In this document: positions 54,348 to 63,957 of the stretch, in pieces
Layout of the letters: each line of letters starts with the position of its first letter
Position numbering within the stretch: the stretch's first letter is position 1
DNA from: Peribacillus sp. ACCC06369
Lineage (GTDB): Bacteria; Bacillota; Bacilli; Bacillales; DSM-1321
Length of the DNA stretch: 64,000 bases
Assembly: GCF_030348945.1 (NCBI RefSeq)
Contig: NZ_JAUCEN010000002.1
Location: 4,898,001 to 4,962,000, forward strand
Direction of reading: 5' to 3'
The notes under the pieces: model-generated
What the model was told of the DNA's origin: nothing
Databases searched by the model: none
What the model saw: only the letters and a program-made list of their open reading frames with translations
Program-made: the position numbers and the translations under genes

Positions 54348-55340
54348 TTGGAAGTTAATGAAAAAGTTTATGATATTACCATCATTGGCGGAGGCCCGGT
54401 TGGATTATTTACTGCATTTTATGGCGGTATGAGACAGGCATCCGTAAAAATCATCGAGAGCTTGCCACAATTAGGCGGACAATTGTCGGCCCTTTATCCT
54501 GAGAAATTCATCTATGATATCGCAGGTTTCCCAAAAGTGCGTGCTCAGGAGCTAGTGAATAATTTGAAAGAACAAATGGCAAAGTTTGAACAAGATGTTG
54601 TCTTGGAGCAAGCCGTTCAAGAAGTGGAAAAGCAAGCCGACGGAGTTTTCAAGTTAACGACGGATAAAGAAATCCATTACTCCAAAACCATTATCATCAC
54701 AGCTGGAAATGGGGCTTTCCAACCCCGCCGCATCGAAATTGATGATGCAAAAAAATATGAAAGCAGCAACCTTCATTATTTCATCGACGACCTCAATCAT
54801 TTTGCTGGCAAAAAAGTGGTGGTATTCGGAGGTGGGGATTCAGCAGTGGACTGGGCACTTATGCTGGAACCGATCGCCGAGAAAGTGAGCATCATTCATA
54901 GAAGAGATAAATTCCGTGCCCACGAACATAGTGTAGAAAACCTTAAACATTCAAAAGTTGAAATAAAGACTCCTTACATACCTTCAGAATTGATTGGTAC
55001 AGACGGCCGGATCAATACAGTTGTCATCAAGGATACAAACGGTGAAGATACAGAGACGATGGAGGTAGATGCAGTCATCGTCAACTACGGCTTCGTTTCC
55101 TCCCTTGGTCCCATCAAGGAATGGGGACTTGATATCCAGAAGAACAGTATTTTGGTGAATTCCAGAATGGAAACGAATATCCCAGGAATTTATGCAGCGG
55201 GTGATATCGCAACATATGATGGCAAGGTCAAATTGATTGCAAGTGGTTTTGGTGAGGCACCCACTGCCGTCAATCACGCCAAGCAATATATTGACCCAAA
55301 AGCAAAAGTCCAGCCAATGCACAGTTCTTCCATGTTTTAA
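54348..55340 (+). CDS. yumC: Ferredoxin-NADP+ reductase, YumC type
   Basis: A 330-residue thioredoxin-reductase-like ferredoxin/flavodoxin-NADP+ reductase. FAD site [25 protein letters not shown] site [17 protein letters not shown] near 160-176, and [20 protein letters not shown] near the C-terminus. It lacks the CxxC redox pair of thioredoxin reductase, which defines this subgroup. It supplies reduced ferredoxin or flavodoxin, for example to desaturases and nitric oxide synthase. The TTG start follows CGGAGGG. Confidence 0.93.
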   Translation: MEVNEKVYDITIIGGGPVGLFTAFYGGMRQASVKIIESLPQLGGQLSALYPEKFIYDIAGFPKVRAQELVNNLKEQMAKFEQDVVLEQAVQEVEKQADGVFKLTTDKEIHYSKTIIITAGNGAFQPRRIEIDDAKKYESSNLHYFIDDLNHFAGKKVVVFGGGDSAVDWALMLEPIAEKVSIIHRRDKFRAHEHSVENLKHSKVEIKTPYIPSELIGTDGRINTVVIKDTNGEDTETMEVDAVIVNYGFVSSLGPIKEWGLDIQKNSILVNSRMETNIPGIYAAGDIATYDGKVKLIASGFGEAPTAVNHAKQYIDPKAKVQPMHSSSMF

Positions 55341-55349
55341 AATTACGCA

Positions 55350-55382
55350 AAAAAACCCGGCTTTCGTAGCCGGGTTTTTTTG
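55350..55382 (+). terminator. Terminator of yumC
   Basis: AAAAAACCCGGCT/AGCCGGGTTTTTT with a 5-nt loop. Confidence 0.95.
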
Positions 55383-55398
55383 TCCCCAATTCCATGAT

Positions 55399-55430
55399 TG
55401 TGGATAACTGTTTTTCATTAGTTATCCACA
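55399..55430. promoter_or_regulatory. Two perfect DnaA boxes in inverted orientation
   Basis: TGTGGATAA (55399-55407) and TTATCCACA (55422-55430) are both exact DnaA 9-mers, facing each other 14 nt apart; the dyad extends to 10 bp each. They lie in the short gap between the yumC terminator and an NAD-binding protein gene. Confidence 0.75.
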
Positions 55431-55494
55431 GTGCTTAACCTTGTTATTCTAAGGGTAGAGAGTAGGAGAAGACTTGAAAGGAGAATGCACATAT

Positions 55495-56136
55495 ATGAAT
55501 ATTTTAGTTGCTGGAGCCAATGGAACGACCGGAAAGCAGATCATTGGGGAATTATCAAAAAATCCACAAATGAATGTATTCGGAATGATCCGGAAAGAGG
55601 AACAGGCTCAAACGATAAAAGAACTCGGTGGGCATCCAATTCTTGCAGATTTAGAGGGAAATGTGGATAAAGCAGTGGATAACATGGAAGCCATCATTTT
55701 CGCAGCCGGATCTGGACCAAAAACGGGACCGGATAAAACGACGGCTGTGGATAAGAATGGGGCGATTAAACTAGTTGATGCCGCCAAAAAGAAAGGGATC
55801 GAACGTTTTATCATGTTAAGCTCTGTAGGTACTGATGATCCGGAACAAGCCCAAGAAGGAATGCGCCATTATCTTGAAGCAAAACATGATGCCGATGAAC
55901 ATTTAAAAGCAAGCGGGCTGACATACACGATTGTCCGGCCGGTTGCATTGACAAATGAACAAGCTGTCGGAAAAATCTTTGCTGAAGAAAAAGTGGACCA
56001 TGCCAACAAATCCATTCCAAGAGCAGATGTCGCCTCCGTTCTTGCCCAATCAGTCACAGCGGAAAATACGTTCAATAAGACATTCGAGATTTTCAGCGGT
56101 ACCTTTCAAATCAAGGAAGCCCTTAACAATATTTAA
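55495..56136 (+). CDS. NAD(P)-binding SDR-like protein (YhfK type)
   Basis: A 213-residue atypical short-chain dehydrogenase/NmrA-like Rossmann protein. Nucleotide-binding NILVAGANGTTGKQI at 2-16, FAAGSG near 74, and SSVGTDDPE near 109. It is similar in build to B. subtilis YhfK, a putative NAD-dependent epimerase/flavin reductase-like protein. The ATG with GGAG 11 nt upstream aligns with the family start. It sits directly after two DnaA boxes and ends in a strong terminator. Confidence 0.82.
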   Translation: MNILVAGANGTTGKQIIGELSKNPQMNVFGMIRKEEQAQTIKELGGHPILADLEGNVDKAVDNMEAIIFAAGSGPKTGPDKTTAVDKNGAIKLVDAAKKKGIERFIMLSSVGTDDPEQAQEGMRHYLEAKHDADEHLKASGLTYTIVRPVALTNEQAVGKIFAEEKVDHANKSIPRADVASVLAQSVTAENTFNKTFEIFSGTFQIKEALNNI

Positions 56137-56155
56137 AATAGGAAATAAGCATGAA

Positions 56156-56186
56156 AAAGGGGGGCACTTGTTAAAGTGCCCCCCTT
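56156..56186. terminator. Bidirectional terminator before the IscA-like gene
   Basis: AAAGGGGGGCACTT pairs with AAGTGCCCCCCTTT around a 3-nt loop, between convergent genes. Confidence 0.9.
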
Positions 56187-56204
56187 TATAAATGAACCAG
56201 TTTG

Positions 56205-56567
56205 TTAGCAGTTCTCTGGCGTACCGGCGTTTTTTGCCGTTTTGAAGGAAGACCCGCAACCGCATGAAGCGATGGCATTTGGGTTTTCGATCGTAAAGCC
56301 TCCGCCCATCATCGTTTGTTTATAATCAATTACCGTTCCTTTTAATATATCGGCATCCCCGTTATCAACAAGGATTTTTATTTCAAACTGTTCCAGCTGG
56401 CTATCTTTTTCTCCGGGCTCTTCTTCAAAACCCATTCCGTAGGATAATCCACTGCAGCCCCCGCCTTTAACGGCCACTCTTAAAAAGGAACCCTCTTCAC
56501 CATTTTGTTTCATCATTTCTTTTATCTGAAAAGCAGCAGCTTCCGTTATTTGAACAACTTCACTCAC
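56205..56567 (-). CDS. IscA/HesB-type Fe-S assembly protein (YutM-like)
   Basis: A 120-residue A-type scaffold or carrier protein for Fe-S cluster assembly. The three ligand cysteines are present: Cys38 in GGGCSG and Cys102/Cys104 in SCGCGSSF. It resembles B. subtilis YutM (SufA-like). Nearby yutI (NifU-like) and several redox flavoenzymes fit a role in iron-sulfur supply. GGAGG precedes the ATG. Confidence 0.9.
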   Translation of the reverse strand: MSEVVQITEAAAFQIKEMMKQNGEEGSFLRVAVKGGGCSGLSYGMGFEEEPGEKDSQLEQFEIKILVDNGDADILKGTVIDYKQTMMGGGFTIENPNAIASCGCGSSFKTAKNAGTPENC

Positions 56568-56750
56568 AATAAACCCCTCCTTCTTAAGATATGTGAGATA
56601 GAACTATTTCTCTTTATAGTATATACCAAAGAATTTCCCACGCTCAATTTTCCAGCTTGAAAAAACTCATATTCCCGCACTTATTTTACCCATTTACGGA
56701 TTACCTGGCTATATAGAATCAACCAAACAAAGGAACAAGAAGGAGGATTC
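56568..56750. other. Gap upstream of the IscA-like gene
   Basis: 183 nt of the 354-nt gap between the IscA-like gene and yuzB. A TATATA hexamer near 56712 could be a -10 for the small plus-strand unit described next; no riboswitch is visible. Confidence 0.35.
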
Positions 56751-56825
56751 TTGAGATTCACACTTAAGGAATATGAAGCATCCTATTTAAAGGGGACTTG
56801 GACTTCAGCGTACTCAGGCATCTGA
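56751..56825 (+). CDS. Candidate 24-residue peptide
   Basis: A TTG with AGGAGG 4 nt upstream opens a 24-codon frame (MRFTLKEYEASYLKGTWTSA, then YSGI) that ends in TGA. A Rho-independent terminator follows at 56878-56909 on the same strand, so the stretch looks like a private transcription unit. It may be a small protein, a small RNA or a decayed gene. No homology claimed. Confidence 0.3.
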   Translation: MRFTLKEYEASYLKGTWTSAYSGI

Positions 56826-56877
56826 AGCCAGAATCCTCTAACTCGCTGGAGACATTTCAAAAAGGACAGGGAATGAC

Positions 56878-56909
56878 AAGGCTGTCCCAAGAGGAGCAGC
56901 CTTTTTATT
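56878..56909 (+). terminator. Terminator of the small plus-strand unit
   Basis: AAGGCTG/CAGCCTT with a 12-nt loop and T4-A-T2. No recognised plus-strand gene lies upstream of it for 740 nt. Confidence 0.7.
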
Positions 56910-56921
56910 CGCCGTTGATGA

Positions 56922-57155
56922 CTACATTTCAAATTCATCAATGAACTTATATATTTTATCTACCAATTCATCCGTTGTGTCGCCGGAAACCACTTCACCG
57001 TTTACTAGTGCATATAAGTTACTGGAGCATTTGCCGCAATATCCCAAACAACCATATTCTATGATATCTAAATTTGGATCCCTCTCCAATCTTTCCAGAG
57101 CCTCTTGAGCACCGCTGGCTAGATTGCTTACGCAAAATTCAATAATCGGGTACAT
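56922..57155 (-). CDS. yuzB: DUF1450 protein YuzB
   Basis: A 77-residue protein with the DUF1450 cysteine pattern [20 protein letters not shown], which could hold a metal or a redox disulphide (thioredoxin-like 2Fe-2S ferredoxin fold is likely from the spacing). The function is unknown. Synteny with yutJ and yuzD is conserved. Confidence 0.88.
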   Translation of the reverse strand: MYPIIEFCVSNLASGAQEALERLERDPNLDIIEYGCLGYCGKCSSNLYALVNGEVVSGDTTDELVDKIYKFIDEFEM

Positions 57156-57461
57156 TGTTTCACCTCACAGTTACTAACAAATCATCTTATTACTTTTCCC
57201 AGTTACAGTCAATATTTACGCATAAAAAGTAAGCTGATTTCAAGATATCGGTTGTGATTTCCTTTTATATTCGTTATACTTTTGTCGGGGTACGTAAAAA
57301 AAGAAAATTATCTAATTTTTTATTCTTACTACTAATTGGGGTATATATATTTAATTAAACTTTAAAAGGGTTCATTTGGGGGAATCCTATAGTTGGATAC
57401 TTGTTATACAAGTGAAGCATTTTTCAAATTTTTCAAGAGATCAAATAAAGGGGAAAATCAT
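57156..57461. other. AT-rich gap between yuzB and yutJ
   Basis: 306 nt between divergent genes; it holds promoters presumably, but I cannot pick a clear pair of hexamers and see no other element. Confidence 0.4.
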
Positions 57462-58529
57462 ATGAAGAATTTAGTCATACTTGGTGGTGGGTATGGTGGT
57501 ATGCGCATGTTGCAAAGATTGCTGCCTAATCAGCTGCCTGAAAATGTGAGCATCACGCTTATCGACCGTAATCCTTATCACTGCTTAAAAACGGAATATT
57601 ATGCTTTAGCAGCAGGTACCATTCCTGATCAGCACATCCGTGTTGCATTTCCTGAACATCCTCGCTTGAAGAACGTATACGGAGAAGTACTTTCCATCGA
57701 TATGGAAAATAAACAGGTCATTATAGAAAACCAAGATCCTGTCGTTTATGATGATTTAGTCATTGGCCTTGGCTGTGAAGATAAATACCACAATATTCCT
57801 GGAGCAGACACACATACCTATAGTATCCAAACAATCGATAAATCACGCAGCACATATTCAGCTTTGAATAATTTGGGTGCAGGTGCAACCGTTTCTATCG
57901 TTGGTGGCGGACTTAGCGGTGTTGAGCTAGCAAGTGAATTAATTGAAAGCCGTTCAGATTTGAACGTTAAGCTATTTGACCGTGGACCGCATATACTATC
58001 TGCTTTCCCAGAAAGATTAAGTACCTTTGTCGAATCTTGGTTCGATAAACATACAATCGAAATCATCCATCATTCAAATATAACCAAAGTTGAGCCAAAC
58101 CTTCTTTATAATGGTGACGAAGCCGTTCAAAGTGACGTCATCGTCTGGACAGCGGGAATTCAGCCAAGCAAAATCATCCGCGATATGGATATTGAAAAAG
58201 ATCGTCAAGGAAGAGCCGTTCTGACTCCTCAGCATTTCCTTCCTAATAATGACAGCATCTTTGTGGTCGGCGACTGTGCGAGCCTGCCTCATGCACCTAG
58301 TGCTCAATTGGCGGAGTCCCAAGCTGAACAAATCGTCCAAGTCCTTGTGAAGAAATGGGCAAATGAACCACTTCCGGAAAGCTTCCCTACAATGAAATTA
58401 AAAGGAACATTAGGTTCCCTTGGGAAGAAACAAGGTTTTGGTCTTGTTGCAAATCGCCCAATCACCGGTAGAGTGGCACGCCTGATGAAATCAGGCATTC
58501 TCTGGATGTATAAATACCATAACGGTTGA
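57462..58529 (+). CDS. yutJ: NDH-2-like flavoprotein YutJ
   Basis: A 355-residue NAD(P)H-dependent flavoprotein of the type II NADH dehydrogenase family: FAD site LVILGGGYGGMRMLQRLL, NAD site VSIVGGGLSGVELASELIES near 145-165, and FVVGDCASLPHAPSAQLAES near 265. It is shorter than YumB and lacks its C-terminal membrane-binding extension, so the acceptor may differ. The start with AAGGGG 8 nt upstream matches B. subtilis YutJ (355); the longer frame is not supported. Confidence 0.87.
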   Translation: MKNLVILGGGYGGMRMLQRLLPNQLPENVSITLIDRNPYHCLKTEYYALAAGTIPDQHIRVAFPEHPRLKNVYGEVLSIDMENKQVIIENQDPVVYDDLVIGLGCEDKYHNIPGADTHTYSIQTIDKSRSTYSALNNLGAGATVSIVGGGLSGVELASELIESRSDLNVKLFDRGPHILSAFPERLSTFVESWFDKHTIEIIHHSNITKVEPNLLYNGDEAVQSDVIVWTAGIQPSKIIRDMDIEKDRQGRAVLTPQHFLPNNDSIFVVGDCASLPHAPSAQLAESQAEQIVQVLVKKWANEPLPESFPTMKLKGTLGSLGKKQGFGLVANRPITGRVARLMKSGILWMYKYHNG

Positions 58530-58557
58530 TTCCAACCCATCCATGCTACATTTCCAT

Positions 58558-58606
58558 AAACTGGCCCAATGAGCTGCATGCAGCTCATTCATGGGTCAGT
58601 TTTTCT
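58558..58606 (+). terminator. Terminator of yutJ with an internal 22-bp palindrome
   Basis: Outer stem AAACTGGCCCA/TGGGTCAGTTT (one mismatch) encloses a perfect palindrome centred on CTGCATGCAG (58568-58589), then T5. Confidence 0.88.
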
Positions 58607-58624
58607 TATTTCTTCCATTATATA

Positions 58625-58954
58625 TCACACTAGCATCGTATATCCGTATTTTTCCATCGTTTCCACCACTTTCTTGAGACGCACATTTCCTTCTGCAATG
58701 ATCTCACCTTCGATGAGGACCAGTGGATAAAATAAATCTTCTTCGATCATCTTCGCGGCAAAGTTCTTTTGCTTCAGCGTTTCTGGTGGATTATACATAT
58801 CTATATAGGATATTTTGAATTTCTGCTCAGGAAACTTTCTCGTTAAAGCGGCTTCAAGCCACTCACAGGTATCTTTTGAAGATGGGAGATTCACACAACT
58901 CGCACAAATTTGCTCCGCTCCATACACTTCTATCTCAATTTCTTTCATTACCAT
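58625..58954 (-). CDS. yuzD: DUF1462 thioredoxin-like protein YuzD
   Basis: A 109-residue protein of the YuzD/DUF1462 family. GAEQICASCVNLPSSKDTCE has a CxxC, and the rest fits a thioredoxin-like fold. In B. subtilis it lies beside yutI. A disulphide or metal function is possible. GGAGG is 6 nt before the ATG. Confidence 0.87.
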   Translation of the reverse strand: MVMKEIEIEVYGAEQICASCVNLPSSKDTCEWLEAALTRKFPEQKFKISYIDMYNPPETLKQKNFAAKMIEEDLFYPLVLIEGEIIAEGNVRLKKVVETMEKYGYTMLV

Positions 58955-59122
58955 ACTCTTCCTCCTTCATTTTAGTATATCTGCTTCATTTTAAATAATG
59001 TTTAAAAACTTCTCACCTGTTTCCATCATACCAGAATAATATAGATTATATTTCCGCAAAGTTACAGTTGGATTTTTTACTACCTTCGCTTTATAATATG
59101 AATAGGAAAGGAGTCGATTGCA

Positions 59123-59359
59123 ATGTCTGAACAAACAATGGAAGTTCAAGTTCAAGAAGTCCTAGATAAACTTCGTCCGTTTCTTCTTCGTGATGGCGGT
59201 GACTGTGAACTAGTTGACGTAGAAGATGGAATTGTAAAATTACGATTACTAGGAGCCTGCGGAAGCTGTCCTAGTTCGACCATTACGCTAAAAGCTGGGA
59301 TTGAGCGTGCCCTTCTTGAAGAAGTTCCTGGTGTAGTGGAAGTAGAACAAGTTTTCTAA
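59123..59359 (+). CDS. yutI: NifU-like Fe-S scaffold protein YutI
   Basis: A 78-residue protein equal to the C-terminal NifU domain. It has the cluster-binding [11 protein letters not shown] with Cys46 and Cys49. It acts as a carrier for 4Fe-4S clusters after the SufBCD scaffold. AAAGGAG precedes the ATG. It is monocistronic with a terminator shared with the threonine operon. Confidence 0.93.
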   Translation: MSEQTMEVQVQEVLDKLRPFLLRDGGDCELVDVEDGIVKLRLLGACGSCPSSTITLKAGIERALLEEVPGVVEVEQVF

Positions 59360-59461
59360 TAGCCCTTTAAATAACATGCAGCGTATGGATGAAGGATCAC
59401 TTCATCTATACACGTTCAACCTTTTTTCATGCAGGCCGGAACTTTTCCTGGACTGTAATAA

Positions 59462-59530
59462 AAAATAAAGCTGACTCGGCTTTTGCCCTATCAAATGAAT
59501 TGATACGGCTTGACGCGAGTCAGCTTTTTT
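59462..59530. terminator. Bidirectional terminator between yutI and thrB
   Basis: A 12-bp outer stem AAAGCTGACTCG/CGAGTCAGCTTT with an inner TATCAA/TTGATA hairpin, T6 on the right and A-run on the left. Confidence 0.88.
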
Positions 59531-59555
59531 ATATGGACAGTAAATGAAATGCGGC

Positions 59556-60500
59556 TCACGATTTCAAAAATTTCAATTCCTTTTTTTCCTGTTCTGAAAG
59601 GATTGCCGTATAACTGCCAACATTATCTATTTTCAATTCTTTCACAAGATATTCCGGAAATTTTTCCTTCAATCCAGTGAGCACACTTTCGCATTTTTCT
59701 GCGGATGCCAAGCATAAAACAGTGGGGCCTGCTCCGCTTAGGGCTGCACCAAATCCACCTTTTTGAAGGACGACCTCTTCTATAAGTGCTAAATGAAGGA
59801 CTAACCCCGCTCTAAAAGGTTGATGGAATCGATCGCTTTGCATCATTTCACCAACAAGCTTCCAATCTTTCGATAAGACTCCTGCAAGCAAAACATTTGC
59901 GGCTGCACTTCCGCTTATCGCATCTTTATAGGAAAGTGAATTAGGAAGAACATTTCTTGAATCCTCAGTAAGCAATTCAAAATTGGGAATGACAGCAATC
60001 ACCTTAACTCCCTCGATCGGAAACGACACGACATCCGTTCTCTCCTCTGTATGCAGGCCCACTACCAATCCACCATAAACAGATGCCCCTGCATTATCCG
60101 GATGCCCTTCAAAGAGGGAAGCATGCCTATTCTTTTCATCAACGGATAAATGGAGTTCACCAACGATGTTCGCTAATTCAATCCCAGCTACAATGGCGGA
60201 GGCACTGCTTCCAAGACCCCGTGCCAGTGGAATTTCACTAGAGACGAAAAGCCGGCATGGGGATAGTTCCTTTCCATAATAAGCCGCCGTTTCCTTGGCA
60301 ACTTTAACGATAAAATTACGATCATCTCTTGGAAAAACAGACATTTCCTCTGATAGTGGAACGACTTCCCAATGATCTGATGAAGATCCGTGTATTTCCA
60401 AGTAAAGTCCTAGCGCCAAGCCGATGGAATCGAATCCTGGTCCTAAGTTGGCCGTACTCGCCGGTACACGGATCAAGAACATCTCGGAATCTGCACTCAT
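59556..60500 (-). CDS. thrB: Homoserine kinase
   Basis: A 314-residue GHMP kinase that phosphorylates homoserine. The phosphate-binding motif is [16 protein letters not shown] (about 91-106), with [13 protein letters not shown] at the N-terminus and [10 protein letters not shown] near the C-terminus. The ATG overlaps the thrC stop by 4 nt. Last gene of the hom-thrC-thrB operon. Confidence 0.95.
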   Translation of the reverse strand: MSADSEMFLIRVPASTANLGPGFDSIGLALGLYLEIHGSSSDHWEVVPLSEEMSVFPRDDRNFIVKVAKETAAYYGKELSPCRLFVSSEIPLARGLGSSASAIVAGIELANIVGELHLSVDEKNRHASLFEGHPDNAGASVYGGLVVGLHTEERTDVVSFPIEGVKVIAVIPNFELLTEDSRNVLPNSLSYKDAISGSAAANVLLAGVLSKDWKLVGEMMQSDRFHQPFRAGLVLHLALIEEVVLQKGGFGAALSGAGPTVLCLASAEKCESVLTGLKEKFPEYLVKELKIDNVGSYTAILSEQEKKELKFLKS

Positions 60501-61558
60501 GCCTGTTTCACACCCTGCAGATGTTCTAATATGACCTCTTCGTCCATTGGCAACAATGTCGGTTGAATCGTGCTAGTATCGACTGCCACATTCGGATCTT
60601 TCAATCCATTTCCAGTCAGCACCGCAACAATCTTGCTTCCTTTTTTGATTTCACCGCTTTTTAATTGTTTATAGATGCCTGCAATGGAAGCACATGAGGC
60701 TGGCTCTGCAAATACCCCTTCTTTTTTAGCGAGGAAATGATAGGCTTCCAGAATTTCTTCGTCTGTCACCTCATCAATTTTACCTTGGGATTCTTTTGCC
60801 GCTTCGACAGCAAAGTTCCAACTGGCAGGATTCCCAATCCGGATGGCTGTTGCAATGGTTTCGGGATTTTCAATGATGGTATCCCTGACAATTGCGGCCG
60901 CACCCTCCGCTTCGAACCCTCTCATTTCAGGTAGGCCCGTTTGTTTCGAGTCATTATATTCTTTAAACCCTTTCCAGTAAGCAGTGATATTACCTGCATT
61001 CCCGACTGGAAGCGCCAAAATATCCGGTGCAGAGCCTAGAGCATCACAAATTTCGAAAGCCGCCGTCTTCTGCCCTTCGATCCGGTATGGGTTGACAGAA
61101 TTCACAAGGGTGATCGGTGAGCTCTCACTAAGTGAACGGACGATTTTTAAAGCCTGGTCGAAGTTCCCTTCGATAGAGATTATTTCTGCTCCGTACATAA
61201 CGGCTTGTGCAAGCTTACCCATGGCTATTTTACCTTCTGGAATGACAACGATACAGCGCAGGTTGGCACGGGCGGCATAAGCCGCTGCGGCTGCCGATGT
61301 GTTCCCAGTAGAAGCACAGATGATCGTGTCGCTACCCGCTTCGATCGCTTTTGCGACAGCCATTACCATTCCGCGATCTTTAAACGACCCAGTTGGATTA
61401 GCTCCTTCATATTTTACATGTAAGTCGATTCCCCACTCTTCGGATAATCGATTCAGTCTGATTAAAGGTGTATTCCCTTCCAACAGGGATAGTGCAGGTG
61501 TATTTTCATTGACAGGTAAAAAATCTTTATATGTGCTTATAAGTCCTTGCCAGCTCAT
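60497..61558 (-). CDS. thrC: Threonine synthase
   Basis: A 353-residue PLP enzyme converting O-phosphohomoserine to threonine. Lys60 in [10 protein letters not shown] binds [20 protein letters not shown] and [12 protein letters not shown] are family marks. It overlaps hom and thrB by 4 nt on each side, which implies coupled translation. Confidence 0.95.
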   Translation of the reverse strand: MSWQGLISTYKDFLPVNENTPALSLLEGNTPLIRLNRLSEEWGIDLHVKYEGANPTGSFKDRGMVMAVAKAIEAGSDTIICASTGNTSAAAAAYAARANLRCIVVIPEGKIAMGKLAQAVMYGAEIISIEGNFDQALKIVRSLSESSPITLVNSVNPYRIEGQKTAAFEICDALGSAPDILALPVGNAGNITAYWKGFKEYNDSKQTGLPEMRGFEAEGAAAIVRDTIIENPETIATAIRIGNPASWNFAVEAAKESQGKIDEVTDEEILEAYHFLAKKEGVFAEPASCASIAGIYKQLKSGEIKKGSKIVAVLTGNGLKDPNVAVDTSTIQPTLLPMDEEVILEHLQGVKQA

Positions 61559-62853
61559 TTGATGTCCTCTCCTTCAACTCTATATGTGCTTTTCACTTCT
61601 CTTACCATATTGTAATCATTTAATTTCTGTATAATTTGCTCAAATGCTGCCAAAGTGGCTGTATGCGTAACTAATACGATTTCGGAAGATTCCTTTTCAT
61701 CCAGCGGCAATTGAAGGATTTTATCGAATCCTACCCCATGCTCGGCAAATAAATTCGTGATTCTGGCTAAAACGCCAACTTCATCCTGAACATGCAATCG
61801 AATGAAGAACTTAGCGAAAATCTCAGTGGCATCCTTTAATTGTTTCGGGTACTGCGGTGAAACGGCACTGCGGCCATTTACGCCCAGCCTCATATTCTTG
61901 ATGACCGTCACCATATCCGAAACGACTGCTGTCGCAGTCGGAAGACTTCCGGCTCCCGGTCCGTAAAACATCGTTTCCCCTACAGCTTCCCCATAAACGT
62001 ATACCGCATTATACTCATTATTTACCGAAGCTAACGGATGTGCTTCCGGAAGAAGTGCAGGCTGGACACTTACTTCGACCCTATCGCCTGCCCTGGAAGC
62101 GACGCCAATCAATTTCATCGTATATCCTAGCTTTTTACTATATCTCAAATCCTCTTCGGATATATCCGTTATTCCCTGTACCTCCACATCATTCAAGCCA
62201 ATGTTCATTGAGAACCCGAGTGTGGATAGTATCGCCATTTTGCGGGCTGCATCCAATCCCCCTACATCTGCTGTCGGATCCGCTTCAGCAAATCCCAGCT
62301 CCTGGGCTTCCTTCAATACGTCATCATAAGCTCTGCCTTCCTTGCTCATTTTCGTTAAAATGAAGTTTGTCGTCCCATTGACGATTCCCATCATTTTCGT
62401 GATACGGTCAGAAGATAATCCATCGACAAGACCTCTTAGAATCGGGATTCCCCCTGCAACACTTGCTTCATAGAACAAATCACATTGATTCTCGGTGGCC
62501 AATTCCAACAGTTCCGGTCCATATAGAGCCATTAGGTCTTTATTGGCCGTAACGATATGCTTTTTATTTTTTATTGCTTCTATCAGATAACCGCGTGTTT
62601 CTTCAATTCCACCCATAACTTCAATTACAACATCAATCTCGGGATTCGAAAGGATATCCTCAGGTTTGTCAGTTAACATATCTTTATCAACCTCGACAAG
62701 CCGCTCCTTAGTCGTGTCCTTGACTAGTATCTTCTTAATGGATATGGAACAGCCCACTTGATGCATGAGCTTGTCCTGATGACTTTCAATGATTTGTACG
62801 ACTCCTGATCCAACTGTACCTAACCCCAATAAACCGATCGAGATGGCTTTCAT
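61555..62853 (-). CDS. hom: Homoserine dehydrogenase
   Basis: A 432-residue enzyme reducing aspartate semialdehyde to homoserine. NAD(P)-binding [14 protein letters not shown] at 7-20, catalytic region near [19 protein letters not shown] (about 192-210), and a C-terminal ACT domain ([20 protein letters not shown]) for feedback by threonine. It opens the operon. AAGGGGG precedes the ATG, and a consensus-like promoter lies 61 nt upstream. No T-box or other leader element is visible. Confidence 0.95.
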   Translation of the reverse strand: MKAISIGLLGLGTVGSGVVQIIESHQDKLMHQVGCSISIKKILVKDTTKERLVEVDKDMLTDKPEDILSNPEIDVVIEVMGGIEETRGYLIEAIKNKKHIVTANKDLMALYGPELLELATENQCDLFYEASVAGGIPILRGLVDGLSSDRITKMMGIVNGTTNFILTKMSKEGRAYDDVLKEAQELGFAEADPTADVGGLDAARKMAILSTLGFSMNIGLNDVEVQGITDISEEDLRYSKKLGYTMKLIGVASRAGDRVEVSVQPALLPEAHPLASVNNEYNAVYVYGEAVGETMFYGPGAGSLPTATAVVSDMVTVIKNMRLGVNGRSAVSPQYPKQLKDATEIFAKFFIRLHVQDEVGVLARITNLFAEHGVGFDKILQLPLDEKESSEIVLVTHTATLAAFEQIIQKLNDYNMVREVKSTYRVEGEDIK

Positions 62854-62913
62854 ATTTGGTTCCCCCTTAAAAACTGTTTACCTGTAGAAAACATTTGTAT
62901 TTGTATAGTAGAC

Positions 62914-62942
62914 ATTATAAGTTTAATTCATATAATTATCAA
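62914..62942 (-). promoter_or_regulatory. Sigma-A promoter of the hom-thrCB operon
   Basis: On the minus strand TTGATA, a 17-nt spacer and TATAAT. Confidence 0.85.
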
Positions 62943-63042
62943 TAGTTAGAAAAGATGGATGAACGAACTTTTTTTGCCCATCCCTTGAACGAGTAAGAAC
63001 GGCTAAAGCTAAATTTTTATGGGAAAACCATTTTGAAGATTA

Positions 63043-63957
63043 TTACTCAACACTCTTTAATGAATCATTCGTTCCCATTACTACATGTGGCTTTTGCACG
63101 GGATCCATCCATTTCAGTAAGCTGAGGACATTCTTTTCGGCAGTGGCTGTACATCCTGCCGTCGGCTTTGTTTCCCCTCTCCATATATGAAGGAAGATTG
63201 CACTTCCCTTTCCTTTTATGATGGGATTCGTATTATAATTGATGACCGCCCCATACCTATAGAGTTCATGATTCATCCTTTCGAAAGACTTCCATTTACT
63301 TGAAGGATTTCCTTTATAGGTTATCCACTTGTTATAATCCTTGGATGTCCGATCATCAATCCAGTAGTCATATTTGGTAGTTTTCCTATAATTCATTTTC
63401 ACTCCGGGTGGCTTCTTTTTGCTTCCAAAGGCCGTACCAAATGAATAAATTCCAACCGGTGATTTTCCATCCCCCTCTTTTTTACTCTTCGTGAAGCCGT
63501 TCTTCCCAATGACGCCCTCCATCTTCTTTAATGCGCGTCGCCATTCACCTTGTTTCTTCTCGTAAGTTTGGATCGCGACCTTCGTATCACTCATGGATTT
63601 CCCTGTCACCGATACAACTTGATTAACACCTTTCCTCATATCGAATTTTTTCAGAAGGACTTTTTCACCTGAACTGAAAACCTCTTTTGCATCTACCATC
63701 TTGATATATGCAGTCTTTTTTGAATGACAGACCTTATACCAGTTTCCAGTTCTCCCACTTGCCGATAGTTCTTTATTTTTTTTATAAGTTTTTAATGTTT
63801 TACTCGCAGCCGACGCCTTTTCCTTCACATCCGTAGTAGTCTTCATGACAATCTTGAATTGAGTTGCTTCGCAGCTTGTTTTCGTTTCAGCTTTCGTAAG
63901 ATCTGTCGGTTGGATGATTAAAAGGGCTAAAAGGGTGGCCATCATCAATCTTTTCAT
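63043..63957 (-). CDS. Secreted L,D-transpeptidase-like protein with SH3 domain
   Basis: A 304-residue exported protein. The signal peptide spans about 1-23 (MKRLMMATLLALLIIQPTDL, then TKAET), then an SH3-like domain (about 30-92) and a YkuD-type catalytic domain (about 95-300) ending in IFLHIWRGETKPTAGCTATA, where His and Cys are the catalytic pair. Such enzymes form or edit 3-3 cross-links or attach proteins to peptidoglycan. The variant motif TAGC rather than SHGC marks the second YkuD subgroup. The target is unknown. A GGAAGG site precedes the ATG, near the window edge. Confidence 0.83.
   Translation of the reverse strand: MKRLMMATLLALLIIQPTDLTKAETKTSCEATQFKIVMKTTTDVKEKASAASKTLKTYKKNKELSASGRTGNWYKVCHSKKTAYIKMVDAKEVFSSGEKVLLKKFDMRKGVNQVVSVTGKSMSDTKVAIQTYEKKQGEWRRALKKMEGVIGKNGFTKSKKEGDGKSPVGIYSFGTAFGSKKKPPGVKMNYRKTTKYDYWIDDRTSKDYNKWITYKGNPSSKWKSFERMNHELYRYGAVINYNTNPIIKGKGSAIFLHIWRGETKPTAGCTATAEKNVLSLLKWMDPVQKPHVVMGTNDSLKSVE

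Noticed and set aside
62854..62913. T-box or attenuator in the hom leader
   Set aside because: The leader is about 55 nt and has no T-box sequence or specifier hairpin.
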